64,000 nt of DNA from a bacterium UBP2_UBA2255 (GCA_002347565.1 DDXR01000058.1:61523-125522), one strand, 5' to 3'. Numbered from the stretch's first letter, positions 52,855 to 62,169 are shown. Program-made: numbers and translations. The notes: generated by a model not told the origin, from the letters alone.

Positions 52855-53803
52855 GACACAGATCTTCTGGCTGGTGCTGGCCGCCGCCGCCGTCTGCGGG
52901 ATCGCCATCGGCCCGTCGGGTCCTCCCTCCTGGGGCGATCCGCAGATCATCGCCCTGCGGGGTTTCCGGGTGCTGCTGGCGCTGTGCGCCGGAGCCGGCC
53001 TGGCGGCGTCGGGCGCCTCGCTGCAGGCGGTGCTGGGCAATCCGCTGGCCGAGCCCTACCTGCTGGGCGTATCCGGCGGCGCCGCCTGCGGGGCCGCGCT
53101 GGCCATCGCCCTGGGGCTGGGCCGGGGCGTCCTAGGCGCATTCGCCGTGCCGGTCTTTTCGTTCTGCTTCGGACTGGCCACCATCATCGCCGTCTACCGG
53201 CTGTCCCGCGTCCGGGGCCGGCTGCCCGGCGAAACGATGATCCTGGCGGGCGTGGTCGCCAACGCGTTCTTCTCCGGCGCCATCATGCTGCTGCTGTCGC
53301 TGGCCGGCCGTCAGCTCCAGGAGATGGTGCTGTTGATGATGGGCAGCCTGGGCGCCGTCTTCACCACGCGGACAGCCCCGGCCCTGCTGTTCGCGGCGGC
53401 GCTCACCGCAGGCGGCATCGGCTGGCTGTGGCTCCAGGGGCGGCGGCTCAACCTGCTGGCGCTGGGCGAGCCGCAGGCGGCCAGCCTGGGCGTCGAGGTC
53501 GAGTCGCTCAAGCGCGGGGTCTTCCTGACCAGCGCGCTGATCTGCGCCGGCATCGTCTCGCTGGCCGGCGTGATCGGGTTCGTCGGCCTGATCGTCCCGC
53601 ACCTGGCGCGGATGGTGGTCGGCCCGGACAACCGCCGGCTCATTCCCGCCTCGGCCGCGCTGGGAGGCAGCCTGCTGATCCTTTCTGACGCCGCGGCCCG
53701 CAGCGCCTTCGCCTGGGAGCTGCCGGTGGGGGTCGTCACCACCATGCTGGGCGTGCCATTCTTCATCTACCTGCTGTGGCGGCGCAAGCGGAGCGCCGGC
53801 TGA
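52838..53803 (+). CDS. btuC: B12 ABC transporter permease (BtuC-like)
   Basis: 321 residues with about ten membrane helices of the FecCD/BtuC family. The landmarks are GASLQAVLGNPLAEPYLLGVSGGA in the N-terminal half, the coupling segment GEPQAASLGVEVESLKRG, and GVIGFVGLIVPHLARMVVGPDNR in the C-terminal half. It is the membrane channel of the BtuCD importer. Confidence 0.93.
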   Translation: MANGRRTQIFWLVLAAAAVCGIAIGPSGPPSWGDPQIIALRGFRVLLALCAGAGLAASGASLQAVLGNPLAEPYLLGVSGGAACGAALAIALGLGRGVLGAFAVPVFSFCFGLATIIAVYRLSRVRGRLPGETMILAGVVANAFFSGAIMLLLSLAGRQLQEMVLLMMGSLGAVFTTRTAPALLFAAALTAGGIGWLWLQGRRLNLLALGEPQAASLGVEVESLKRGVFLTSALICAGIVSLAGVIGFVGLIVPHLARMVVGPDNRRLIPASAALGGSLLILSDAAARSAFAWELPVGVVTTMLGVPFFIYLLWRRKRSAG

Positions 53804-53805
53804 CG

Positions 53806-54570
53806 ATGATCGCGATCAGGGACCTGTCATGCCGCTACGGCACGATCACCGCGCTGGACGGCGTCAACCTGACGGCCGGGACCGGCGCGGTGCTGGGGCT
53901 GATCGGACCCAACGGCTCGGGCAAGAGCACGCTGATAGCCTGCGTCGCCGGGATCAACCGCGACTGCAGCGGCGCGATCGCGCTGGGCGGGGTTTCCCTG
54001 GCGTCCTACGGCCGCGCGGCCCTGGCCCGGGTGCTGGCCGTGGTGTTCCAGGAGAACCACATCGCTTTCGACTTCACCGCGCTCGACGTGGTGCTGATGG
54101 GCCGCAGCCCGCATTTGCGGGAATTCCAAGAGTACGGGGCGGACGATCTGGCCATCGCCCGCGAGACGATGACGGCCTGCGACTGCTGGCAGCTGCGTGA
54201 CCGCGGCGTCAACCGGCTGTCCGGCGGCGAGCGCCAGCGCGTGGTGCTGGCCCGGGCGCTGGCCCAGCGGCCGCGCTTCCTGCTGCTGGACGAGCCGACC
54301 AGCCACCTCGACCTGCGCCACCAGAAGGAGATCCTCCAGATCGCCGCGGCCAGAGCCGGAACGGACGGTTTGACCGTGATCGCCGTGCTGCACGACCTCA
54401 ACCTGGCCGGCCGCTACTGCGACCGGCTGGCGCTGCTCGACCGCGGCCGGGTCGTCTGCCAGGGAGAGCCGTCAGCGGTGCTCACCGCGCCGATCATCGA
54501 AGCGGTCTACGGCACGACGGTGGCGGTCGTCCCCCACCCCGTTACCGGGAGACCGCAGATCCTGGCCTGA
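53806..54570 (+). CDS. btuD: B12 ABC transporter ATPase (BtuD-like)
   Basis: 254 residues. Walker A GPNGSGKST, Q-loop QENHIAF, signature LSGGERQRVVLARALAQ, Walker B FLLLDEPTSHLD and the switch His (VLHDLNLA) are all intact. The ATG at 53806 is taken because it follows the permease stop by 2 nt; the upstream GTG lies inside btuC. It belongs to the FepC/BtuD class of importer ATPases. Confidence 0.93.
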   Translation: MIAIRDLSCRYGTITALDGVNLTAGTGAVLGLIGPNGSGKSTLIACVAGINRDCSGAIALGGVSLASYGRAALARVLAVVFQENHIAFDFTALDVVLMGRSPHLREFQEYGADDLAIARETMTACDCWQLRDRGVNRLSGGERQRVVLARALAQRPRFLLLDEPTSHLDLRHQKEILQIAAARAGTDGLTVIAVLHDLNLAGRYCDRLALLDRGRVVCQGEPSAVLTAPIIEAVYGTTVAVVPHPVTGRPQILA

Positions 54571-54606
54571 CCATCATTCGCCGACGCACCACCCAGGGAG
54601 ACTGAC

Positions 54607-56517
54607 ATGATCCTGACATCGTTCCTCGCCGCAGCAATGATGACATTGCCCGTCGACACAGCGGCGACAGCCGTCCCCGACAGCATGCCGGCCCGGCCCG
54701 CCACGGCTGTCGCCCCTGCGGCCCCGGATAGCGGCCGCATCCTTCGGCTGCGGGATGTCGTCATCACCGCCACCAGGACGCCGCTGGCCCTGGCCGCGGC
54801 CCCCGCCAGCGTGTCCGTGATCGTCCCCGACCGGTTGACCCCGGGCAGCAGCGCGTCCGCGGCGCTGTCCGGCGTGGCCGGCGCGTCGTTCGGCAGCACC
54901 GGCGGCCAGGGCAGCAGTTCGTCGCTGTTCCTGAGAGGCGCTGCGGGCGAGGGCGTGCTGGTGCTCCAGGACGGCATGCCGCTGAACTCTCCCCTGCTGG
55001 GGGGGTACGACATCAACAAGATCTCCGGGAATGCCGATCGGATCGAGATCGTGCGCGGCCCGGCGTCCAGCCTCTACGGCGCCAACGCGGTGGGCGGCGT
55101 GATCAACATCACCACGGCCCCGGCCCCGGGCGACCGGCCCTACTCCCGCGTCACCTACCTGAAGGGCGGCTACGGCACCCAGCAGCTGGCCGCGAAATTC
55201 TCGCGGGCGCTGGCGGCCAGGCTCTCGATGTGGTTGGGCGCCGACTGGAACAGCACCGGCGGCCAGCGTGTCAACTCGTCCTACGACGGCACCAACTACA
55301 CCGTGGGGGCCACGACCGGGCCGTTTTACGGCATCACCGCCGCTGCCCGGTTCCAGGACTACGCGGCCGAGGCCGGCGTGCCCGGCATCCTCTCCTCCGA
55401 GACGCCCTCCGCCACACAGCGCGATAAACAGCAGGATGCCTCGCTGCGGTTGTCCCGGGCGGCCGACTCCGGCACCTGCCTGGCCGGCGGCTCGCTGGCG
55501 GTATCACGCAGCAGCGTCAAGAATACCTATGCGAATGGCGGTCTTGAGAGCAACAACGATTCCCGCTTGACAGCGGTCGACGGTCAGTATTCCGTCAAGC
55601 TGCCCGCGACCGTGCTGTTCACCGCCGGCGGCGTCTATCAGCGCGCCGAATGCCAGAGCGTCAACACCGGCGATCACGGTGTCCGTCAACGCGCGGTGTT
55701 CGCCAACGCGCAGTACAAGCCGACCGACGGGCTCCTGATCGTTTCCGGGGTCCGCTACGACAGGAATTACTCATTCCCGGCCCAGTACTCGCCGGCACTA
55801 TCGGCCAGCTATCGCCTGACCCTTCCCCGCGGCTGGTCGCTGGCCCCCTATGCCAGCTGGGGCCGCGCGTTCCGCGCGCCGACGATCAACGATCTCTACT
55901 GGCGCGACGATCTCTGGATGATGTACGGCAGCGACTCGTTGTTGCCGGAGCGTAGCTGGCAGGTGGAGGCGGGCGCCAAGGCGGAACGAAGCGGCATCGC
56001 GCTGTCAGCGTCCCTGTTCCGCCGCAGCACCGCAGACATGATCCAATGGAAGTCAATGCCGGACTGGAGCACACGCGCCGTCAACCTCGGCCGGGTGAAC
56101 GCCGAAGGCATCGAAGCATCGCTGGAATTGCGTCCGCTGTATTGGTTGAGCGCTAATATCAACTACACGCACTGCCTGGTGACGCGCGACGACAGCACGC
56201 ACACCGTACTGCCCTACCGCCCCCGCAACGTCGCCAACGGTGCGCTGTCGGTGGACGACCTGCAGTTGGCCGAACACCTGCGGCTGGGCTGGAAACTGGC
56301 GGCCCGGTACACCGACTGCCAGGATCCGGGCCCCTATGTCGCCCAGGTGCTGCCGCGCACGATCATCTGCGACCAGACGCTGTCGATCAAGATCCGCGAC
56401 GCCCGGATGTTCTGGCGCGCGGACAATCTGTTCAACGCAAATTACCAGACACGCTACGGCTATCCCATGCCGCGCCGCAGCCACGCCTTCGGCATCTCCA
56501 TCGAGCTCTGGGACTGA
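54607..56517 (+). CDS. btuB: TonB-dependent B12 receptor (BtuB-like)
   Basis: 636 residues. A signal sequence is followed by an Ala/Pro-rich stretch and a TonB-box-like RDVVITATRTP. The plug domain (SSSSLFLRGAAGEGVLVLQDGMP, then IEIVRGPASSLYGANAVGGVINI) precedes a 22-strand-type barrel ending AFGISIELWD. BtuB activity is inferred from its place behind the riboswitch and BtuFCD; no TonB/ExbBD genes are in the window. It lies 36 nt after btuD. Confidence 0.9.
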   Translation: MILTSFLAAAMMTLPVDTAATAVPDSMPARPATAVAPAAPDSGRILRLRDVVITATRTPLALAAAPASVSVIVPDRLTPGSSASAALSGVAGASFGSTGGQGSSSSLFLRGAAGEGVLVLQDGMPLNSPLLGGYDINKISGNADRIEIVRGPASSLYGANAVGGVINITTAPAPGDRPYSRVTYLKGGYGTQQLAAKFSRALAARLSMWLGADWNSTGGQRVNSSYDGTNYTVGATTGPFYGITAAARFQDYAAEAGVPGILSSETPSATQRDKQQDASLRLSRAADSGTCLAGGSLAVSRSSVKNTYANGGLESNNDSRLTAVDGQYSVKLPATVLFTAGGVYQRAECQSVNTGDHGVRQRAVFANAQYKPTDGLLIVSGVRYDRNYSFPAQYSPALSASYRLTLPRGWSLAPYASWGRAFRAPTINDLYWRDDLWMMYGSDSLLPERSWQVEAGAKAERSGIALSASLFRRSTADMIQWKSMPDWSTRAVNLGRVNAEGIEASLELRPLYWLSANINYTHCLVTRDDSTHTVLPYRPRNVANGALSVDDLQLAEHLRLGWKLAARYTDCQDPGPYVAQVLPRTIICDQTLSIKIRDARMFWRADNLFNANYQTRYGYPMPRRSHAFGISIELWD

Positions 56518-56530
56518 CCGGCGCCGCAAC

Positions 56531-56566
56531 GCGAAAAGCCCGGGGCCGCGGCCCCGGGCTTTTCGC
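56531..56566. terminator. Palindromic terminator between btuB and the sulfatase gene
   Basis: A perfect 36-nt palindrome whose arms (GCGAAAAGCCCGGGGCCG) carry an A-run on one side and a T-run on the other, serving both converging genes. Confidence 0.9.
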
Positions 56567-56577
56567 TGGTCCGGCGG

Positions 56578-58542
56578 CTACCGGGACGCGTCTTCCGGAC
56601 GGCAGACCCGGTCCCGGCGCAGCATTCCGATGACCGCCTGGACATAGGCCTTCAGCTGCGCGTCGAGCTCGGCCGCCAGCGCCGGGGAACCGTCCTGCAG
56701 CGGGCGCTGCAGGTCCGGGTCGCGGCGGTAATCGTACAGCGACCCCGGCGACGACAGGTCGGTCAATGCCAGCAGGCTGTCGGTGAACAGCCCATGCCTG
56801 CCGCCGTAGAAGCAGACGGCAAATCCGTTCCCCTGCGGCTCCAACAGGGAACGCCCGGTCGATGCATGGACGCCCGGAACGCCCAGCAGGTCGAGCGCGG
56901 TCGGCAGCAGGTCCACCTGCGAACCGATCCGGTCGTCCCGCCCCGGCGCGCACAGCCCCGGCGCGTACAGCAGGCACGGCACCCGGAAGATGGAGCGGTA
57001 ATCGCGGCGCGAGGGCGACGTGGTGTGGTCGCCGACGACCAGGAACACGGTGCGGGTGAACCAGGGCCGGGGGCGGGCCGCGGCAAAGAACCTGCCCAGG
57101 GAGAAGTCGGCATAGCGCAGGGCCCGCTGATGGTCGCTCTCTCCCGGGACCCGAGGGATGTCCGCCTCGCGGCCGGCCGGGATGCGGTACGGCACGTGGG
57201 GGTTGAGCGCGTAGAAGGCCAGGCAGAACGGCTGCGGCAGCTTGTCCGCCCGGCTGCAGGCGTCCAGCAGCGCCGGCTCGTCATAGAGGCCCCACGTGCC
57301 GTCCTGCACCTCGTCGGACAAGCCCGGATAATCCTCCTTCCCGAAGTACCGCCGCAAGCCCGCCATTCGAGCGAAGGCGTCGAACCCCATCGAACCGGTC
57401 TTGGCGCCGTGGTAGAACGCGGTGGCGTAGCCGTGGCGGCCGAGCATCGTCCCCAACCCCAGGAAGCGGGCGGTCTCGGTGGTCGAGCCGATCTGGGTGT
57501 GGTTGGAAAGCCCCGGGATCGACGCCAGGATCGCCGGCGCCGCCTCGATCGAGCGCTGGCCGCTGGCCAGGAAGTTGGTGAACAGCAGCCCGGCGCTCGC
57601 CAGGCTGTCGAAACAGGGAGTGCGTGTGGTGTCCGCGCCGTAACAACCCATCTGGTCGGCGGTCCAGCTTTCCAGGATGATGACCACCAGGTTCCGGCTG
57701 TTGGGCGCTCCTGTTCCCGCCCGTTCCCGCAGGAAGGGGTAGGCCGGGTCGACCATCCGCTCGGCGGGACCGCGGACCATCGCGGCGGCCAGCGCCGCCG
57801 CACGTCCGTCCGGCATCAGGCGGTACTCGGGCAGGCGCACCTGGGCCGTGCCCCGCAGGATGGTGTAGGTGGCGTTGAGCGACAGGTACCCCAGCGCCCA
57901 GTTGGTCGACGCGAAGGCGTGGGCCGGGCGCAGCGGCTTCGACTGCAGCCCGCCCCGCACGCCCAGCGCCCCGAGCGCGATCAACAGGGCGAGCGAAAGC
58001 CCCTCGGTGACCGGGGCAGCGCGATACGGTATCGCCCGGTCAAGCCGCGAGAGAAGCTTGCCGGCGGCCCAGACGAACAGGCCCGAGATCCCGGCCAGCA
58101 GCAGGAACAGGCGCCAATAGTCGGCCGCCAGCCCCGGCACCATGCCCGCGATGTCGCGGGTCATGGTGAACAGCTCGCTCACCATCCGGCGCTGCGCCTC
58201 CCGGTAGTAGCCGTAGTCCGCCAGGTTGACCACGATGCCGGCGACGTTCGCGGCGCAGAAAAGTGAGAACAGCCCGGTCCGCAACGGCCTCCATCTCGCC
58301 GGGTGGCCCGGCAGGTTGTACAGCAGCAGCAGCGGGCCGTTGAGCAGCAGCAAGGCCGCCAGGTCGAACCGAACCCCGCGCGCGAAAGCGAGCAGGATGC
58401 CGCCCGCCGCGGCACCGGCGAATGCCGGTGCGTTGACGGCCAGAAACCCCAGCCGCAGCAGCTGGTACAGGACCAGCAGCAGCAGCAGCCCGGCCAGGGA
58501 GACCTTTAGCTGCTTCGGAACCGGCAGCGCAGAGAACCTCAC
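56578..58542 (-). CDS. LtaS/OpgB-type membrane sulfatase-fold phosphotransferase
   Basis: 654 residues with about five N-terminal membrane helices (to ~170) and then a large alkaline-phosphatase-fold domain outside the membrane. Metal ligands can be read: Glu in VVIILESW, and Asp-His in VVGDHTTSP. The nucleophile position, usually Thr in LtaS (K/RT), seems to be Ser here (SGQRSIEAA). Relatives move glycerol-phosphate or phosphoethanolamine onto lipids or glycans. The substrate is not determined. Its ATG overlaps the carbonic anhydrase stop by 4 nt, so the two are co-transcribed. Confidence 0.85.
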   Translation of the reverse strand: MRFSALPVPKQLKVSLAGLLLLLVLYQLLRLGFLAVNAPAFAGAAAGGILLAFARGVRFDLAALLLLNGPLLLLYNLPGHPARWRPLRTGLFSLFCAANVAGIVVNLADYGYYREAQRRMVSELFTMTRDIAGMVPGLAADYWRLFLLLAGISGLFVWAAGKLLSRLDRAIPYRAAPVTEGLSLALLIALGALGVRGGLQSKPLRPAHAFASTNWALGYLSLNATYTILRGTAQVRLPEYRLMPDGRAAALAAAMVRGPAERMVDPAYPFLRERAGTGAPNSRNLVVIILESWTADQMGCYGADTTRTPCFDSLASAGLLFTNFLASGQRSIEAAPAILASIPGLSNHTQIGSTTETARFLGLGTMLGRHGYATAFYHGAKTGSMGFDAFARMAGLRRYFGKEDYPGLSDEVQDGTWGLYDEPALLDACSRADKLPQPFCLAFYALNPHVPYRIPAGREADIPRVPGESDHQRALRYADFSLGRFFAAARPRPWFTRTVFLVVGDHTTSPSRRDYRSIFRVPCLLYAPGLCAPGRDDRIGSQVDLLPTALDLLGVPGVHASTGRSLLEPQGNGFAVCFYGGRHGLFTDSLLALTDLSSPGSLYDYRRDPDLQRPLQDGSPALAAELDAQLKAYVQAVIGMLRRDRVCRPEDASR

Positions 58543-59060
58543 TTCCTGTACTCGTCCGCCAGTTCGGCGTAGTGCCGGGCGCTTTGGCGGATCTGCTCCA
58601 GCGCGGCGCTGCCCAGCTCCTTCTTGACCTGGGCCGGCATGCCCATCACCAGCGAGTGCGGCGGGACGACCTGCCCCTCCCGCACCAGCGCCCCGGCCGC
58701 CACCACGGATCCCTCCCCGACCTTGGCGCCCGACAGCACGATGGCGCCCATCCCGATCAGGCAGTCGTTCCCGATCTTGCAGCCGTGGAGGATGGCGCCG
58801 TGGCCCACGGTCACCCGGTCGCCGATCACAGTGCTGCAGTCGCCCAGCCCGCGGTCGTCCAGGTCGACGTGGACCACCGTGTTCTCCTGGATGTTGGTGT
58901 CCGCGCCGATCCGCACCTTGTTGATGTCCGCCCGGACGGCCACGCCGTACCAGATGCTGCAGTTGGCGCCGATCTCGATGTCCCCCACCAGCACCGCGGT
59001 CTCGGCCACGAAGGCGCTGGCGTCGACTACCGGTGTTTTCCCCTTGAAGGGCTTGATCAT
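58539..59060 (-). CDS. Gamma-class carbonic anhydrase-like protein
   Basis: 173 residues forming a left-handed beta helix of hexapeptide repeats (for example VGDIEIGANCSIWYG, VRADINKVRIGA, CLIGMGAIVLSGAKVG). Metal His residues are in HVDLDD and GHGAILHGC (H-x4-H). A C-terminal helix follows, as in the YrdA/PaaY/Cam trimer family. It may hydrate CO2 or act as an acyl-transferase-like protein; many relatives show little activity. Confidence 0.9.
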   Translation of the reverse strand: MIKPFKGKTPVVDASAFVAETAVLVGDIEIGANCSIWYGVAVRADINKVRIGADTNIQENTVVHVDLDDRGLGDCSTVIGDRVTVGHGAILHGCKIGNDCLIGMGAIVLSGAKVGEGSVVAAGALVREGQVVPPHSLVMGMPAQVKKELGSAALEQIRQSARHYAELADEYRK

Positions 59061-59077
59061 GGTTTCCTCATTTTCAT

Positions 59078-59306
59078 TTCTTACACTAAGACCCCAAGGC
59101 GCGATGAAAACACTGGTTCCTTATCCGATGAATGATTACTCCGGCAATTTAATACAGCAATTTATCATTCCCGCGAAAGCGGGAATCCAGGCCTGGATGC
59201 CATTCTTCAATGGCATGACAATAGGAGTTTTCAACCTATAAATTGCCGGAGTGATAATACAGAGCTAATCAGAGTTTTATCGGCTTTGCACCTTCGTGTT
59301 TGGTCA
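59078..59306. repeat. Nested inverted-repeat element between carbonic anhydrase and glgA
   Basis: Three layers. The outer arms are diverged copies of the 'CACTAAGACCCCAAGG...' / 'CTTTGCACCTTCGTGTTTGG' motif. The middle arms are a 17-bp inverted repeat with one mismatch, ATTACTCCGGCAATTTA (59135-59151) against TAAATTGCCGGAGTGAT (59239-59255). The core is CATTCCCGCGAAAGCGGGAATCCAGG...TGCCATTC..AATGGCATGACA (59166-59220), related to the element at 27794. No coding frame is convincing; it looks like a small non-autonomous mobile element. Confidence 0.65.
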
Positions 59307-60788
59307 TTTAAGCTTCCGCTTGTTCTCTATCGCCCGGCGGTAGGCCCGCTCGTACTCCCGGGCGCTGTCATCCCAGGAGAAGTGCCGCGACATCGCGGCC
59401 TGGCGCATCATGTCGATGTGGGGCCGGCGGTCGAACCAGGTGCTGACCGCCCAGCCCACGGTGTCGTGCACCGCGCCCGCCGTCGGCTGCCAGAACATGA
59501 ACCCGGTGCCGTCGCCGGTGCGCTCGTTGTACTGGAAGACGGTGTCGTTGAGCCCGCCGGTGGCCCGCACGATCGGCAGGGTGCCGTACTTCAGCGAGTA
59601 GATCTGGTTGAGGCCGCAGGGCTCGTAGCGCGACGGCATCAGGAAGAAATCGGACCCGGCCTCCACCAGGTGCGCCAGCCCGTTGTCGTAGCCGATGTGG
59701 GAGCCGATCTGGCCGGGGTAGGCGCCGGGCAGCGCGCCGAACAGGCTCTCCAGCCCGCGGTCGCCGGCGCCCAGCACCGCGAACTGCACCGCCATCCGGC
59801 CCACCGTGCGCTCGACGCACTGCGCCAGCAGGTCCAGCCCCTTCTGGTGGGCGAAGCGCGAGATCACGCCGACCAGCGGGATGTCGGAGCGCTGCTCCAG
59901 GCCCATCCGCCGCTGCAGCTCGTGCTTGCAGAGCAGCTTGCCCTGCAGGTCGGCCGGGGTGTAGCGCGCCGGGATCAGCGGGTCGGTGGCCGGGTTCCAC
60001 TCGCCGTAGTCCACGCCGTTGAGGATGCCGAGGTAGTCCGCGCCCTTGTCGTTGATGTGGGGCGCCAGGCCGAAGCCGCCCTCCGGCGTCCGCGTCTCGT
60101 AGGCGTAGCCCGGGCTGACCGTGTTGGCCAGGTCGGCGTAGACGATGCCGCCCTTGAGGAAGTTGACCCGGCCGTGGTCCTCCAGCTTCTCCGGGACGAA
60201 GTTGGCCTCCTGCAGGCCCACGTAGCCGTAGTGCGACTTGTGGTAGACGCCCTGATAGGCCAGGTTGTGGATCGTCAGCACCGAGGCGGCCTGGCCCAGC
60301 ACCGGGTCGTTCCAGTGCCAGACCTTGAGGTAGGCCGCGGCCAGCGCGGTCTGCCAGTCGTGGCAGTGCACCACGTCCGGGGCCCAGCCCAGGTCGGCGC
60401 ACAGCTGCAGCGCCGCCCGCGACAGGAAGGCGAAGCGCCGCGGGTTGTCGTCGTAGTCGTGGAAGTCGCGGTCGTGGTACAGCCCCTCGCGGCCGAAGAA
60501 GTGCGAGAACTCCACGAAGTACACCGGCACACCGCCCGGCAACCCGGCGCGGTCCACCGCGCACCACTCCTGGCGGTTGCCCATCCAAACGCCCATCGGC
60601 CGGTGGAAGGGCTGCAGGCCGTGCGCTTTGGCGTCGATGGCCGCGTACTTGGGCATCACCACCCGCACCTCGTGGCCCAGGGCCGCCAGCGCCCGCGGCA
60701 GCGCGCCCACCACGTCGGCCAGCCCGCCGGTCTTGGCGAACGGCACGCACTCCGAGGCCACGAACAGGATCCGCAGCGGTTGGCTCAT
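59304..60788 (-). CDS. glgA: Glycogen synthase (ADP-glucose type)
   Basis: 494 residues, a complete GT5 enzyme. The N-terminal ADP-glucose loop is FAKTGGLADV (residues 17-26), with VVHCHDWQTAL in the middle. PSRYEPCGLNQ carries the catalytic Glu near the C-terminus. It extends alpha-1,4-glucan chains from ADP-glucose. The ATG at 60788 has AGGAG 7 nt upstream. No other glycogen genes are adjacent. Confidence 0.95.
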   Translation of the reverse strand: MSQPLRILFVASECVPFAKTGGLADVVGALPRALAALGHEVRVVMPKYAAIDAKAHGLQPFHRPMGVWMGNRQEWCAVDRAGLPGGVPVYFVEFSHFFGREGLYHDRDFHDYDDNPRRFAFLSRAALQLCADLGWAPDVVHCHDWQTALAAAYLKVWHWNDPVLGQAASVLTIHNLAYQGVYHKSHYGYVGLQEANFVPEKLEDHGRVNFLKGGIVYADLANTVSPGYAYETRTPEGGFGLAPHINDKGADYLGILNGVDYGEWNPATDPLIPARYTPADLQGKLLCKHELQRRMGLEQRSDIPLVGVISRFAHQKGLDLLAQCVERTVGRMAVQFAVLGAGDRGLESLFGALPGAYPGQIGSHIGYDNGLAHLVEAGSDFFLMPSRYEPCGLNQIYSLKYGTLPIVRATGGLNDTVFQYNERTGDGTGFMFWQPTAGAVHDTVGWAVSTWFDRRPHIDMMRQAAMSRHFSWDDSAREYERAYRRAIENKRKLK

Positions 60789-60806
60789 GTCACGCTCCTT
60801 TGGTTG

Positions 60807-60855
60807 ACCTAACCCCTCCCCCCTTCCCCGCCGGGGAAGGGGCGGGGGTTAGGTT
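60807..60855. repeat. CCTAACCCC...GGTTAGG palindromic repeat, copy 2
   Basis: ACCTAACCCCTCCCC / GGGGTTAGGT outer arms and CCCCTTCCCCG / CGGGGAAGGGG inner arms. The 3' end overlaps the stop codon (TAA) of the HD gene. The element resembles copy 1 at 2395-2446. Confidence 0.7.
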
Positions 60856-61399
60856 ATAAACCTAATTCCCCTGATATCCCCTGCATCGCGGCCAGGCAGG
60901 CGCCGGTGAAGTCCTCCAGCCCCAGCCCCAGCCGGTCGCAGGTGGCGATCTGCTCCCGGTTGGCGCCGGCCGCGAACCGCTTCTCCTTGTAGCGCTTCAT
61001 CACGAAGCCCACGTCCACGCTGGCCAGCTTCTTGGTGGGGTGCATCAGCGCCGCGGCCACGATCAGGCCGGTGATGGGGTCGACCGCGTACAGCGCGAAG
61101 TCCATTGTAGACTCGGCGGCGACGTGGCCGGGGTGCGCCTGGATGGCGTGGATGATGACGGCCGGCACGTCCGTCCCCTCCAGCATCTTGGCCGTGATCC
61201 GGCCGTGGTTGCCGAAGTCGCTGACCGTCTGGTCGTAGTCCAGGTCGTGCAGCAGCCCGGCCAGGCCCCAGGCCTCCACGTCCTCGCCGAACCGCGCGGC
61301 CAGCGCCCGCATGCAGGCCTCGCAGGCCAGCATGTGCTTCTGGAGATTTTTATTGGGTATGGTCTGCTCCATCAGCTTTTTGGCCTGGTCCCGTTGCAT
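60854..61399 (-). CDS. HD-domain phosphohydrolase
   Basis: 181 residues. The HD metal site is visible: His in QKHMLACEACM, HD in AGLLHDLDYDQT, then NHGRITAKML and HAIQAHPGHVA. The size and sequence fit the small HDIG family of predicted hydrolases of unknown substrate. The ATG at 61399 is preceded by AGGAG. The last codons lie inside the palindromic repeat. Confidence 0.88.
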   Translation of the reverse strand: MQRDQAKKLMEQTIPNKNLQKHMLACEACMRALAARFGEDVEAWGLAGLLHDLDYDQTVSDFGNHGRITAKMLEGTDVPAVIIHAIQAHPGHVAAESTMDFALYAVDPITGLIVAAALMHPTKKLASVDVGFVMKRYKEKRFAAGANREQIATCDRLGLGLEDFTGACLAAMQGISGELGL

Positions 61400-61478
61400 G
61401 TCAGCTCCTGTCGTTCTGTCTATTCAGTGTTACTTGACCGGTGAAGGGGTCATCTTTGTACCCTGGTGTCTTGCAGTC

Positions 61479-62012
61479 TCATTGCGTCAGCCGCCTGGCC
61501 AGGGCGTCGATCGCCTCCTTGAGCTCGATGTCGCCCACCGGGTACTCGAAGGTCTTCTGCATGTAGGGCTTGATCCTCTGGTGGGCGTCGGCGTAGCCCT
61601 GCGACGACTCCCGCGCCTCCCAGCGCCACTTGTCGGCCACGGCGACCTTCCCGTCGTACTCCTTGGCGGCGTTGGCCTGCTCCTCGCAATCGAGGAAGAC
61701 GGTGCCGAAGGTGAACCCGGCCTTCTTGGCCTTCCGCAGCAGGTCGATGAAGTCCGTGTTGAAGCGCCGCAGCCGGCGGCCCGACGGCGGGTACACCATG
61801 ATCGCCTGCCGCCGCAGGTCCTCGATGTTGGTCGAGAACATGGCGAAGTCCTCCGGCATGTTGTTGCCGATCTCGCCCGCCAGCTCGGCGTACTGGACGA
61901 CGATCGGCCGCATGGCGCGGACGTAGTCCCGGTCGCGCTCGCCGGGGCCGCAGCCGGTGCAAATCATGGCGAGAACGATGGCGCCGAAAACGTATCCGTA
62001 TTTTGCAGGCAT
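61479..62012 (-). CDS. Lipoprotein, unknown
   Basis: 177 residues with a lipoprotein signal (VLAMICTGCGPG). The soluble part is mostly helical, with YPPSGRRLRRFNTDFIDLLRKAKKAG and an acidic C-terminal third. A GAGGAAA ribosome site precedes the ATG. I do not recognise the family. Confidence 0.8.
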   Translation of the reverse strand: MPAKYGYVFGAIVLAMICTGCGPGERDRDYVRAMRPIVVQYAELAGEIGNNMPEDFAMFSTNIEDLRRQAIMVYPPSGRRLRRFNTDFIDLLRKAKKAGFTFGTVFLDCEEQANAAKEYDGKVAVADKWRWEARESSQGYADAHQRIKPYMQKTFEYPVGDIELKEAIDALARRLTQ

Positions 62013-62079
62013 ATTTTCCTCGCTTAAAAAGAATCGGTGCAGGTGACACTACTGGACGTTAGGACATAAACCTGCTGCC

Positions 62080-62169
62080 TCAACCATCCAACAGCCACTT
62101 GGCCCAGGCCCGGTCGCGCTCGGTGTGGCGGTAGGAGAGGAAGATATCGTAGGCCAGTGGCATTGTCAT
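62080..62169 (-). pseudogene. Truncated TIR-domain N-terminus
   Basis: A 29-residue frame, MTMPLAYDIFLSYRHTERDRAWAKWLLDG, then TGA. YDIFLSYRHTERD matches the first strand of bacterial TIR domains (box 1, FLSYRH), which normally continues for about 130 residues. Its ATG overlaps the stop of the upstream gene as ATGA. Inserting one base at GATGGTTGAGG would extend the frame briefly (DGLRQQ), so a frameshift plus deletion is likely. Confidence 0.75.

Noticed and set aside
59286..60812. 508-aa plus-strand frame opposite glgA
   Set aside because: Antisense shadow of a complete GT5 enzyme.
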